Origin: Isoetes taiwanensis | Taxonomy: Eukaryota; Streptophyta; Lycopodiopsida; Isoetales; Isoetaceae | Direction: 5' to 3' | Assembly (NCBI GenBank): GCA_021234155.1 | Contig: JAJEKV010000061.1 | Location: forward strand, 846,746-910,745 | DNA length: 64,000 nucleotides | In this document: piece by piece, positions 1-10,546 of the stretch | Layout: the number at the start of each line of letters is the position of its first letter | Numbering within the stretch: the stretch's first letter is position 1 | Position numbers and translations under genes: made by a program | Notes under the pieces: generated by a model | Told to the model about the DNA's origin: nothing | Database searches by the model: none | Seen by the model: only the letters and a program-made list of their open reading frames with translations

Positions 1-1102
1 TCCCCCTATACATAGACCCATTTGTTGGGAAAACTTTATGGGCTAATTGCATCCATTTTTTGCCAACATAAGTATATATATGTAATACCTCAAGCCAAGA
101 GCTTTTTGGTTTGCCAAGAGCTCTTGTGGTTAGATGGGGATATACTAGATATATCCCTGTATATTCCATGTAACTGGCTTGAATTGGCTATTCCAGGTAA
201 TCTTCACGTTGTCCGTTCCTCTCGCTATGGAAGATATGTTTGCGAGTGAATTAGAAGCATAGGTATGCAGGCCTTGACTTGACGGAGCGAACTTATGGCT
301 TAGTTGCTTCTAAAAACATCGTGTTTTGCAAGATAGAGTCTTTTTCCTTATTTTTGTTCTTGAATGTGGTCATAGCTCTCAACGATTATATTGAATCTGT
401 CCTAATAAGCTACGGAATCTAATTTGTAAGAAGAGGTATGCGTATTGGTTTGGAAGGCTGCCTTTTTTTTTTTTAATTGGCTACAGACTCATATAGTCTT
501 GCAGCCAGGAGCAACATCTCAGAGGAGATCATTAGGTATATTGTGTTTGGCTACTTAAGTGAGGAAACACTGTCTTCTCTTGGCAATGGAAGATTCAAAT
601 CTGAGAAGGAATAAACAAGTGATGGAGCTGTTGTGGACTGGGAGATTAGCATTGAGCATACAATTAAGATTACAGGCTTGTGGATGGAGTCATAGTTGCA
701 CATGGACGTAACTAAGTTTACAAATTTGGAGAGGCTTCCATGAGTCATTCAATGACATAGGTAGAAGAATGTTGGACAAATGCAGAAGAAGCTTTCAATA
801 TCCTTGGCTTGACAAATGACTTCTTCATTCTTCTTGCAGAGATGGATTAAGAGCCCTTCCTCTTGACTATATAGAACTTATCTTTTAGCTTTATTTTAGG
901 TGTGGTGTTTATAACCACGGTTCCATTATTTTGAAATTATTCCATCATTTTGAAGTTTACAAATAGTGACAACCCCAATTTCAACAATGTGGAATTGCAT
1001 GTAAATACTTTTTATTATCACCCTCAATTCTAACAGGTCTCAAATTACAAGTTAACACTTATCACAAGCCAGTATTCCACATTCAAGTAGATGTGACTCA
1101 AG
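1..1102. other. Stretch without a supported gene
   Basis: No recognisable coding region. A 75-codon open frame on the plus strand (22-249) has no family motif and no codon signal I would trust. Around 540-860 short plus-strand segments look exon-like but are broken by stops in every frame and match no family I recognise. Nothing else is seen. Confidence 0.5.
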
Positions 1103-1110
1103 TAGATAAT

Positions 1111-1190
1111 CACTGAAAGTAAGATTACAATGAAAGCACGAATACAATGAAAATGCACTGAAAGTAGGATTACAATGAAAGTAAGATTCA
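1111..1190. repeat. Short direct repeats
   Basis: Two near-identical 18-mers (GAAAGTAAGATTACAATG and the same with one A-to-G change) start at 1115 and 1160, with partial copies between and after them. They lie just past the 3' end of the decayed transposase-like gene that reads leftwards from 4072. No function is evident. Confidence 0.6.
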
Positions 1191-1220
1191 CAGCATAAGA
1201 TACTCATGGACTCTCGTACT

Positions 1221-4072
1221 TTATTTTGCTTGTTCGACTATCTTCTCTAGTGACTTCAGAACTTTATCCTTCACAGAGATTGGAATCTTCATGCACCCCT
1301 TTCTCGGATCCACGTTGCCCTTTCTGGGGTTCCATGACATCAACACGCATTTTATTTCCACCCATTGGGCCGGATCACTTGCATCATACTTCCATTGTTT
1401 ATTAAAACAATCTTTGTAGCACTCTTTTTCAGTAATGACTCATTTTCCACTTACTGGACGCCACCACTCCACACGCACCTTGTTTCTGTTAGGGTTATTA
1501 GCTTCCCTACAAACACTCGAGATGGTATACCCTAACCAAATAGGATAAGTATCTTCATCTGATGGCCTGACGATCAAATATTGGTCATCCTTCAAATCTA
1601 TCTTAGGATCATATGGAGCAAGTCCATAATACTTGGGACGCTCTTTTCTAGGTCCAACATAGTGCTCTTCATCCTCTTCCACCTCCTCTTCAGATTCCTC
1701 TGTCATCAAGTGGATCGGCTGCTGATCAGGTTGGAATTGACCATGGTCGAGCCTCCATCGATTTTGAGGTAGCCAACCCTCTTGAAGGACGCTACTACTT
1801 GTGTCTAAACTCCCTAAAAGTATATGAACTTCATTCCAATAATTTACAAGTGCTTCATTGCATGCTCTTCTCTCTAGTGCTATGTGTTTATCTGCTAAGG
1901 ATTTCTCCCAATACTTTATATAATCCATTATCCCTTCCATAGTCCGTTCACAGCCCTTCACTTCTCTTAATGATTTCATAGCTTTAGGCTCTCCCGTCGG
2001 CACCATTGGTTCACCTGCCACATCCTCTTTCCAAATCAATATATCCTTATCTTCCGGTTTTCACACAGGATCTCCAGCCCTCATCTTGTATTGCATTATT
2101 GGCTTTCCATTCTTCACCCAAAACCTAAATTGCAATGGAGCACTATGCCCAATAAGGTCTTCACGAGCATAACCCTCTATGAACTCTTTCCACTCGGAGA
2201 CTTCTTGTATCAATGAACCAATAGGAGGAGATGAAAAACACTGTTTAAATAGCTCCAAAAGCCTCGGATAGGTGGTGACATCACTTTTCTGCAATTTGAT
2301 CCTATAATGCCCAAACATTGCATCAATGTCTTCGTGAGTGTGTCCAGGCATCAAGTAACCAACATAGACCATTTCAAACACTCCAACCCATGTAAGATAC
2401 GACAAGTATGCAAACAAGTATCTATTTTTATTCTGGCCAGCACAATTGTCAAGTTGCAAGAGTAGCTTCTTGGGTAGTCGGCGCCCCGGTATTGGGTTCA
2501 CATGAATTGAAGGTGCTGGCCCATTCATCCTTCCTATGGTCAAATCCTCTAGTTTCATGGGACTAGTATCATGCAATGCCTTGAAGAGATGTTGTAATGG
2601 CTTATAAGAATGAACATCTCTATTAAAACCATGTTCCAAATCGCGCAATGCTTTTGCAATGCTACCAACATGGAAGTTTGGACCATCACCCCATAATTCT
2701 AATGTAAAATGACCGTGATGCACTGCTCCCTAGCCATGAGTTATGAATCCAGCTAGTGATATTTGCAATGGGAAAGACCTTGCAATAGACTTTGGTATAG
2801 CCCCAAACTGGGGCAAACAGGTTTTTAGCTGATCCATCTTGTCATGAATGACGCATAGAAAATTCGTTGATTCCATTGTAGACAAGCATCTCCACATCCA
2901 GTATGTTGATCGACATGACATTTTCTCCATTGTGTAAATCTCATTTCCTTCCGAACCGCTGATCTTTCCACGTCAAGCTTCGACTTCTCGAGCTTATCTA
3001 ACAAATCCACGCATATATAGCACTTTGAGAAGTTGTTATATTGCATTCTTTTGACATCTAAAAAATGCTTACTCCAGAGCTTACTGAAGGCTGATTGTGA
3101 AATCTTGACCACACCCATTTCCTCTAGAAGATTGTTGATCATTTGTAAAATCACTTTTTGTGTGAAATATGCAGGCAACATTCGAACTACTTTCCTGCAT
3201 CCCTCTTCATCAACCGCACTTTTGTGAGGCATACTCTCAGCATGATAGTTAACAAACTTCTCGAATAAACTCTGAGATGCAAGCACCCTGGGGGTTGTCC
3301 TCACCTTTCCCCAATTACCATGCCAACCTATTTGAGCCCCCTCCTTTTGGTTCTGCCTTAATCGCCACCATATAGATACTGAAATACCTAGTATGGTTGT
3401 CACTGCACTGCTGCATATCTATTTCCCACCAATAGGAAATCCCCTGTTCCTGACATCAGGTGATGGCCCAAATGCATGTTCTATGATATTGTAAATATAA
3501 GTTTTTCTAGCGTCATGAGTTTTCTCCTTGTAGATTGATCGGGCTTCCACAAGTTCTTTCACTGTGAATCTACCAAAGCAGTTGTTGGGGCAGCCATAAT
3601 CCCCCCTTCTGACGGCTTGCATGGTCTCTTCACTGCAGTTGTTAGTATCTTTCACAGTCTGCACCTTTTCCTTCCTTTTCTTCCTCTTCAAGAAGTTGTA
3701 GGCCCTTCTTTCTGATATGGATACATCCAAAGGAGGTATGGAAGGAATGTCATTTTCATCCACCACCACATTATTTTCTCCAACACGCTCAATTCTTTGA
3801 AGCATCCCTTTTCCTATTATCTCAATGAAGTCCACTGGTCAGAGCAACAAGGCTGGCAACTCTAAACCACTGTTGATATTGATGCAAGCATAACAGTGTT
3901 TGTCCTTCAGCTCAACACTGAAGTTATGAAGCTGCATTGAAGAAATGGAGACTTCCACAAAGTCATCACTAATAGCCTGTCCATTATAGCAGTGCATAGG
4001 TAGTATAAGCACACCTTCACCAACAATTCCTCTATTGCACTGATGATGCAAAATCACTTTTCATCCTTCCAT
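1221..4072 (-). pseudogene. Transposase-like (DUF7869-type) gene, copy 1, decayed
   Basis: About 950 codons on the minus strand that align segment by segment with the gene at 22696-25541. In order: a short N-terminal region; a basic and Cys-containing region; a helical region with YHAESMPHKS and SQSAFSKLWSKHF; then VIHDKMDQ; then LQLDNCAGQNKN; then GHTHEDIDAMFG; then an acidic linker (EEEVEEDEE) and a C-terminal WY-rich domain ending at the stop 1221-1223. The three acidic motifs (HDKMD, LDNC, HEDID) suit an RNase H-like DDE fold; the DUF7869 label and the catalytic role are from memory of the family, not tested. Six in-frame stops break it: 4061 TGA, 3839 TGA, 3419 TAG, 2730 TAG, 2061 TGA, 1440 TGA. 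One frameshift lies near 2930. Homology to copy 2 continues through each stop, so this is one dead gene. No terminal inverted repeats were seen around it. Confidence 0.75.
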
Positions 4073-4554
4073 GTTAATCTGGAAACTACTATTCTTCTTT
4101 TCTCATTAGCTCCAGCTGGGTTTTTAATATTTTCTGCATTTGCTTCAGGTGGCTGTTCATTCTTATTTGTATTAATCTCTTCCACATCCATGTAATCAGC
4201 ATCATTCTTCTCTGCTCAAGGTTCTTGGTCACAGGGTTCCCCACCAGTAGGTTCATGAGAAATCTGAAAATTAGAAGAAAGGTTGAGGAAAACATAGTAT
4301 TGTATGCAGTAACAATAAATGAAATATTATACAATGCCTACACTGCGCTACGCGCGACAGTGCGCACGACACGTATTATATGCTATTCTATAGCTAGTTG
4401 ATGCTATTATCATCAGTGCTTATTGGCAAGGATCTATTTGAATATTGTTTTAATGTGAAAGCTACGTAAATTGGAATCATGTTAGTATAATCAGTGAAGG
4501 TGCCATTACTTCATCTAAAAAAAGATAATGATATCAAATTTGCTCTGCAATACA

Positions 4555-4770
4555 AATCTGCAGAAGCTATTGGGCCCTTGCAAGTTCATACTACAGATAT
4601 GTTGTAGCATCTGAGTTTCTAAAATTGCATTGCTCGTAATGTTCCACAGCTTGGAAGTACTCATGATTAGCAATTAAAACCGTTCCAAAATTTCTAGCTA
4701 TCTCAACATCTCTGGGGCTCCCCTTCCATCCTGCCTCATAAGCTTCCAAACGAGCAATAACCCATGGTTT
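4555..4770 (-). pseudogene. TPR fragment, possibly TTC21/IFT139-like
   Basis: A minus-strand frame reads ARLEAYEAGWKGSPRDVEIA, then ARNFGTVLIANHEYFQAVEH, then YELARAQ, with TAG stops after DATTYL (4591-4593) and after ARAQ. Two amphipathic helices with the small/large pattern of tetratricopeptide repeats are visible, and the phrase 'iG.vli.tH.Y..AV.yYE' resembles the repeats in the middle of TTC21/IFT139, a retrograde intraflagellar transport subunit kept by plants with motile sperm. That assignment is memory-based and tentative; another TPR protein is possible. It is one broken exon with no recognised neighbouring exon, so it is likely a processed or captured fragment. Confidence 0.35.
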
Positions 4771-4773
4771 CTA

Positions 4774-5399
4774 AGCATGTGCACAAATGCAAAATGTTGC
4801 CTTTGATTTTCTTACCAGGCTTCAGAAGCTCTCTTTGGTATTATGTACAGCACAGAAATTTCTGTCAAATCTCTTTAATGCTGGAAAGGATGCCTGCTGG
4901 CGCTGTGGCTAAACGACCTACAAGCTTTATGAGGTATATTTTGCTCCCAGGTTCTTCTCGCTTTTTACCATTTGTAAATATGTCGGTCCAATTTACAGAG
5001 GTGCAGATGCAAGATGAGCCAGATCGTGTGATTTGGGGCATTTTTTTGACTGAATCGGTCTCTATGACCGTTAGATACAAGGGGCAGTGCTTAACAACAA
5101 AAAAGCAAAATTTTCACAAGAAAATTTAGGACTGATCGTATATCAAATTTAGGAGACGTAGTAACCTATGTGGAAATTTAGGAGCATGTGTTGCATAAAG
5201 TTACACTGTGTTGAAATCTTACAGAAAGAGAGGATGCAAAGGTCGCTAAATGTAGATGAAGTTGCGAATGAAGCTCTTAGTCTTTGAAGTGTATTGAATG
5301 GTACTAAGGGGAATCACACACTAGATTTAAAAGAGAAATCAAATGTAAGTTTCATTTTGTGTTGCCTTTAAAATAGTTGTGAAAGTTCCATGGATATTT
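4774..5399. other. Stretch without a recognised gene
   Basis: A 121-codon plus-strand open frame (4764-5129) overlaps the TPR fragment on the other strand and has no recognisable motif. The rest is AT-rich and stop-rich. I see no promoter, RNA gene or repeat here. Confidence 0.5.
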
Positions 5400-5980
5400 A
5401 TTTTGTTCGTTGTATAAGGTACGTTGTATAGGGTACATGTGCACCTTCTTCGCCATCAATATGAAGAATACGTGCAAATGTGTTGGGAAATCGGTTTCTT
5501 TTTATGAAAGCTTTGAAAAGCCTGTAGGTCAAGTTGATGTACAGAATCAGTGGAGTATTAAATCTTTGCTTCAGGAATTGCACAAGCAAATTGAAAGCAT
5601 ATCTGCAAAGAAGAAACAACTTGAAGGAAATACGAATCAAAGGGTATTTTGGAGACATCTTTATTAATTGTTCATGTTCATTTTATTACTAAATCTTTTA
5701 CATAGTGACTATTTAGGTGGCGAGAAATGCATGAATAAAGAAGCATCGGTTGGAACCCAAGTAAGATTGATTTGTTTAGTGAATTATATAAGAATATACA
5801 TTGAGCTTCATTGATTTTCTTTACAATACTTGGATATAAGGGAAGTGCAATTCCCAAGTTCAAAGAAAGTGCCCGCCAGCAACACATGTTCAAGAAAATA
5901 TTGAGGTAACATCTATAGTTCAAGTTGTTGAATTTTTGAAGAAATAATACACATTTCTTTTCTTGCATGATTTACATTAG

Positions 5981-6133
5981 GACAATAGTAAAGTCCAAAT
6001 TCTTGATATAAGAAATAAATCTATCATTGGTCATGGAAGATTTTTCTCGTTGGATCCAAAGAAGATTTACCACTTCCAAGCAAATGATAATGTTTCAATT
6101 ATGATTCAAAGCCGGAATCTTGGACAGTTATAA
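5981..6133 (+). pseudogene. CACTA accessory-protein-like exon
   Basis: Fifty codons follow an AG and end in TAA: VQILDIRNKSIIGHGRFFSL, then DPKKIYHF. The pattern (beta strand, 'iigHGrf.slDPkkiyhf', further strands) resembles the small C-terminal domain found in plant En/Spm accessory proteins ('...vA.G.l.s.dp...vhg...'). Upstream at 5410-5667 an 85-codon frame with a lysine-rich, coiled-coil-like tail (HKQIESISAKKKQLEGN) may be another exon of the same gene, with GT-AG boundaries near 5718-5760. Family resemblance is by eye; low confidence. Confidence 0.3.
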
Positions 6134-6419
6134 CCAATTATTGTATCCAACAAGTGAGCCTATGGCATTCAAAGATTTGATAAACTCAATGATTATATGG
6201 CCAGTATCTTTATTGAGTAATATTTTCTCAATAAATTTATTGAGTTGTCTATGACAATGTGTTGATATTGCAAGCTCTATTGCTTAAAATCATGTTTAGT
6301 TTTTTTCTTGTTCATATTGTTTACAAGTTTGGCATGTAAAATCGCTGATGCTTGAATATCCTTGCAATGCATGATATTTAGGTAATGTTTAAAATGGCAA
6401 TCTCTTCACACATATGTTA

Positions 6420-6836
6420 TAATGCGTGTCATATCAATGGCACTTGAATGTCACAACAACTCCATATATATGGTACTTGAATGACACTCACCACATATTC
6501 ATGTCATATTAATGGCACTTGAGTGGCAAAAACACCACATATACATGTCCAAATGCATATCATTTTAATGGCATGCATGTCACCTAGAACACACATGAAT
6601 GACACAACCACGTCACAAAAATGTTAGAAAACATGTCACTTAAATGGCAGTTGAATGGCACCAACATGTCATTTAAAAGACACTTAAATGACAAATTTTG
6701 ACCACACGAAAATGACACAAATAGGGCGGAGGATAAAGGGCAAAAATTTGAACAAACGACACACATCAAAAGTGTCATTTGTCTACGTGAAAAATGACAC
6801 TTATTTATGCCATTTATACCTATTTTTGTAGTAGTG
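6420..6836. repeat. CACTA subterminal repeat array
   Basis: About ten degenerate copies, in both orientations, of a motif close to TGTCATTTAAATGGCACTTG lie in the last 420 bp before the terminus at 6836. Arrays like this are binding sites for the accessory protein in CACTA elements. Sequence and position support it; binding is inferred. Confidence 0.65.
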
Positions 6837-6973
6837 TCTTCTTCTTCTTCAAGTGTTGTTTTACAACTTCATGGTAATAAAAGATAACAACTAATACAAA
6901 AAATGACGAATGAATTCTTCTATTTCACCATTATGGTGAGCGATGAGGACCAACAATTTGATCCTCGTAAAAA

Positions 6974-7882
6974 CTATAAGGAGCCGCGATGCGCGCCAGA
7001 AAAAGAAATCATCGTCTTTTTAACATCATAGGAAATAATATGATCTTGTTGCATTATGCTTCCTATGATTCCAGCATCACCATCTATAGGCCCCATCAAC
7101 AGACACATTAGGGAATCTTCAAACATCACATAGTTCTCTTGTGGAAGATGCCATGAGGTCCCGTGAAACTGAAGAGTCATGGATGGGACCTTTACATTAG
7201 GGATGTTTGAAACATCAAAGCAAACACCGTAATGATCATCCAAATGATCAATTTTATCATCCGGATCTAAGCCCGGTAAAGCATCAACAAATGCAGCTTT
7301 TATAGCATCAAACACGGGACGACTAAAACAGGTCATTGCAGTTCTTGAATCAAAGAAGGTGCCCGCAGAGTTGATGTCTATAGAAGTATCACACCTCGAA
7401 ATCACAGTATTGCCAAAAATTATGCTTTGAAGTTGGGCATAATACTGGCCATTTGGAGATTTGGCAAGGATGGGAGTGGAATGATGACTGGAAGAGGATA
7501 CGGTGCTTCCAAGGAACAAAGTGCCATGTGCATCCTTAGAATAATGTGGTAGACAATAGGAGAATTTTCCATCAAGAGAGGGTAATTGGGAGATGAGAGA
7601 AGGAGGACCGCGACCTAGACCAACGACACCAGTAACATGGGAAGTCCTGAGAGACTATTCGAGCAACCCATTGTTATCTTGAAAGTATGATTTAGACCTA
7701 AGTGGGACATGAAGGTTATGTCTTCTTTGATATATACTCCAGTACTAGTACTTGAATCATCATACACGATACTCACTGTTTGAATTATGATATTCTCCAA
7801 CATGTCCAAGACAAGAGGGTTGTACTAAAGATGCACATACATTGGGAATGGCATGAGATGGGGGAAAAAGAAGTGGATTGAG
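6974..7882 (-). pseudogene. Pepsin-type aspartic protease fragment, copy A
   Basis: The 3' two-thirds of an A1-family (nepenthesin-like) aspartic protease. It starts at a CACTA junction (7883) and reads leftwards: VYDDSSTSTGVYIKED, TFKITMGCSNSLSG, then a 4-bp deletion (TTAC, present in copies B and D) that shifts the frame, then SSSSHHSTPIL, then TFFDSRTAMTCFSRP where the second catalytic motif should be D-[ST]-G, then PSMTLQFHGTSWHLP and a near-complete C terminus ending at 6974. The Gly-to-Arg change (DSR for DSG) removes a required active-site residue. The N-terminal half with the first D-T-G is absent. It shares the deletion and the CACTA junction with copies C and E, and DSR with E. It is dead by several criteria. 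Confidence 0.85.
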
Positions 7883-7904
7883 CACTACAAGGCACAAGGG
7901 TCTT

Positions 7905-8205
7905 TTGTCACAGACAAATTTGTCACGTCAATAAAGTTTGTCACGTATTTTAATTTTGCCACTCGTGACAAAGGCAAATCTTTTTTTGCAACTCGTGACA
8001 AAAATTCAAACTCAAAAACCGTGACAAAAGACTAAAATTTGACACGCGTGACAAATATTTGTCATGCGTGACAAACCATAATAGATGTTGTCACGCGTGA
8101 CAAACTTTTGTCACGCGTGTCAAATATTTGTCATGTGTAACAAACTTTAATAGCTTTTGTCATGCGTGACAAATATTTGTCACACATGACAAATAATATA
8201 GATTT
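7905..8205. repeat. Palindromic subterminal array, GTCACGCGTGAC type
   Basis: Repeated direct, inverted and palindromic copies of TTTGTCACGCGTGACAAA and decayed forms (GTCATGCGTGAC, GTCACACATGAC). The changes are mainly CG to TG or CA. The array sits within 330 bp of the CACTA terminus, where accessory-protein sites are expected. Equivalent arrays are at 10995-11285, 39205-39562 and 42140-42440. Confidence 0.8.
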
Positions 8206-8284
8206 ATTTCAATTTTAAATCTGTTCATTTCGGCTCCCTTCTTATGCTCCTCTTCTCTAGGCTCATTTCTGTTGGCGCTTTGGT

Positions 8285-8569
8285 ATGGATCCCAACCTTT
8301 TTAACAATCTGCCTCCTAGTACTAGGAGGAGGAGGATAAAAGAGTTGATAGATGCAGGTTTGCTCCCAGCCAGTGCAGCTAAGACACGTCGAGGACACCA
8401 TGTTGGTGAGTTTAAACCTTGTTGGTGTCAGTCATGTGTGGGGCAGCACAACCGGTTGGCTACGGTAATTCAGCGGCATTTTGCAGTTATTGGGGAATCT
8501 CGAAAAGCTTTTTTGGCGTTTTGGCGTGCCTACAATCCAGCACCACTAGATGGACAAGTTCGTAAATAA
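8285..8569 (+). CDS. Small CACTA-borne ORF with CWCQSC motif
   Basis: Ninety-four codons from an ATG just after the subterminal array. It starts MDPNLFNNLPPS, followed by TRRRRIKELIDAGLLPAS, a basic segment, then KPCWCQSCVGQH, a helical segment (RLATVIQRHF) and a Trp-rich end (FLAFWRAYNP). The CxC..C cluster could bind a metal, but no family is recognised. Copies at 11373 and 41827 (minus) keep the start and the Cys motif and both end near residue 72 because one T of a TTT run is lost. It may be the first exon of a transposon protein; a GT-containing gap and the ORF at 8664 follow. Confidence 0.45.
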   Translation: MDPNLFNNLPPSTRRRRIKELIDAGLLPASAAKTRRGHHVGEFKPCWCQSCVGQHNRLATVIQRHFAVIGESRKAFLAFWRAYNPAPLDGQVRK

Positions 8570-8663
8570 TTTGATTTGTTATAGGTTCATTTTGTTATCT
8601 AGCATGTTGGGGTAAATAAATGTATTTTAGTTAAATATATAGTCTTTATTTAAAAAGCATTCT

Positions 8664-8864
8664 ATGGTTAAACAGAACTCAACACAACGAGCCATAATCA
8701 ATTTTTTGAGGGGAGTTTGGAGACATGTTGGAGATGATGATGAAATAGATTCTGTAAAAAGTGTATCCCACTATGGGACCCGTGGATCAAGCCACATAAA
8801 TGTACATAGTAGGCAAGCTAACTTACTCAAAAAACCCTTGATGCTCATCATCTTCTTTTCCTAA
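8664..8864 (+). pseudogene. Truncated second CACTA ORF
   Basis: Shares about 50 N-terminal residues (STQRAIINFLRGVWRHVGDD, then RGSSHINV) with the 163-codon frame at 11752, then switches to unrelated sequence after 8808 and stops at 8864. The inverted copy at 41465-41665 has the identical truncated product, so truncation preceded the duplication. No function can be assigned to this fragment. Confidence 0.6.
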
Positions 8865-9784
8865 CAACCCAGATCGCAATGATATGTTGAACATTTCAGC
8901 TGTTGGGTGCGATAAGCAGTATGTCTTTCCATGATGAGAATATCCAAGCTGCAACATGTAAACAACTTGCATGAGCTAAAACTGAATGAGACGTCAAACT
9001 ATATGCATCATTCTTCTATCCTCATCCTGTGCTTTTTAACAATAGCAAAAATGTCTCTCTCAATGACTTGGTATTAGCTCATTGTCGCTTCCCACAATTA
9101 CTGTCCCTGACCTTAGACTGAAGAAGAGACGTGCAATAGAAAAATTCCATGAGATTCAATTACCAGACTGAAACTTGATTGCAAACAGTACAAGCCTTTA
9201 TAATAATGTTTATAATTGCGTTCAGGAATGTATTTAGTTGTCACTACAGTCTGGTATGCTTTACATAGTTACTTGCATTCTTCCACTGTACCTAGATGGG
9301 CTTAAGGTAAGTTATATGACACAAACCTAGTCTTCTACATTCTCCATAATACAGAAAGTTTGTTAATTGAAAATAATACACCCATCTTTAAATGGGGAAG
9401 TTTCAAACGAGAAGCTGCATGTCCAGTGGATATATAACGCCCTGATGTCAATATTGCAACAATGGACCTCTTTTCCTTGCTAAGTTGCTAAGGCGGATCA
9501 TGCTGTTCTTGAGGCTGTCATTATTCTTCTCCCCAAGATGTAAATTTTGGCACAAACTATTTTAGTTAAGATTGAACTTAGGATGTAACACTCTATAAAT
9601 AGAATAAGAGCTATCTTTGTAAATCACCTGTAAACTAACATCACTGGAAGGAAGGCCATGCAATGACTCAAATTATTGTATTAGTAAATGTAGATTGTTA
9701 AGTTCAATGAAAGAAAATAATAAGAAACTGCTCAATGAAAGACTTACACAATAACGCCAAAATTCTTACGTTTGGTATAAGGAA
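8865..9784. other. Non-coding spacer shared with the inverted copy
   Basis: No gene recognised. The stretch is nearly identical, in reverse orientation, to 40516-41464, with a few indels. It probably includes the upstream region of protease copy B. Several stop-containing frames only. Confidence 0.6.
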
Positions 9785-10546
9785 GTGAACATGCATCAAA
9801 TTGCTGCATTTATCTCCATATTAAAACAAATCTTCGTAAGGATATTTAATGCCTTAAATGCAACCAAAGAGCACAACAATATACCAAAATTGCATCATGT
9901 AGATGCAGGTCTATCCGTACACGAGAAGCTAGCTCGCGGAGCCACAAGAGACAATTATCGATGGAAAAACTCTCATGGCTACAAGAAAGAGTGCAGACAA
10001 TATGTACAGCACAATTATTCCTGGAACACTTGATCATGGAAGTTACATAATGAGGCTACTAGTAGGTACTCCACCTAAAAGTTACCTGGCAATTATGGAT
10101 ACAGGTAGTTTTGTAACCTGGCTACGCTGCAGTACTTGCAAATCATGCACTGGTCCTATGTTCCATCCTTCTCAATCCACTTCTTTTTCCCCCATCTCGT
10201 GACATTCCCATGTATGTGCATCTTTAGTACAACCCTCTTGTCTTGGACATGTTGGAGAATATCATAATTCAAACAGTGAGTTTTGCATTTATAACATCGT
10301 GTATGGTGATTCAAGTACTAATAGTGGAGTATATATCAAAGAAGACATAACCTTCATATCCCACTTAGGTCTAAATCATACTTTCAAGATAACAATGGGT
10401 TGCTCGAATAGTCTCTCAGGACTTCTTACCCATGTTACTGGTGTCGTTGGTCTAGGTCGCAGTCCTCCTTCTCTCATCTCCCAATTACCCTCTCTTCATG
10501 GAAAATTCTCCTATTGTCTACCACATTATTCTAAGGATGCACATGG
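9785..10546 (+). pseudogene. Pepsin-type aspartic protease, copy B (N-terminal half)
   Basis: The N-terminal half of an A1 aspartic protease. A hydrophobic start (MNMHQIAAFISILKQIFVRI) could be a signal peptide; a one-base insertion in an A-run near 9966 (five A versus four in copy D) shifts the frame. The frame from 9975 has LLVGTPPKSYLAIMDTGSFV with the first catalytic D-T-G-S, then CSTCKSC (nepenthesin-type cysteines), then a nonsense TGA at 10200-10202 where other copies have TGC (Cys), then YGDSSTNSGVYIKED and GCSNSLSGLLTHVTGVVGLG with the frame intact. It ends at 10546 where it is fused tail-to-tail to copy C. No CACTA insertion is present, unlike A, C and E. Confidence 0.85.

Larger units (their letters stand above)
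5400..6836. mobile_element. CACTA (En/Spm-type) element, right end and interior
   Basis: The sequence ends in ...TTTTTGTAGTAGTG at 6836, the reverse complement of a CACTACTACAAAAA start typical of CACTA transposons. The adjoining 3 bases, TCT (6837-6839), fit a 3-bp target duplication. The equivalent, uninterrupted flank is present near 43490-43512 (a run of GAA triplets followed by GTG), which places the insertion boundary. Inside are subterminal repeats (6420-6836) and at least one exon-like segment (5981-6133). The other terminus was not found in this window, so the left boundary given is only where element-like sequence begins. Confidence 0.6.
7883..8870 (+). mobile_element. Second CACTA family, left end (copy 1)
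   Basis: The element begins CACTACAAGGCACAAGGG at 7883, directly after GAG. In protease copy B the uninterrupted sequence CTCAATCCAC is present, so the insertion point is defined. It holds a palindromic subterminal array, a small conserved open frame (8285-8569) and a truncated second frame (8664-8864). The sequence departs from the longer copy at 10976 just after 8808. The same piece recurs inverted at 41465-42451. Confidence 0.7.

Noticed and set aside
1221-4072. U-to-C RNA editing as the explanation for in-frame TGA and TAG codons
   Set aside because: Such editing is known in fern organelles, but this is nuclear transposon-like sequence with a frameshift as well; deamination decay is simpler.
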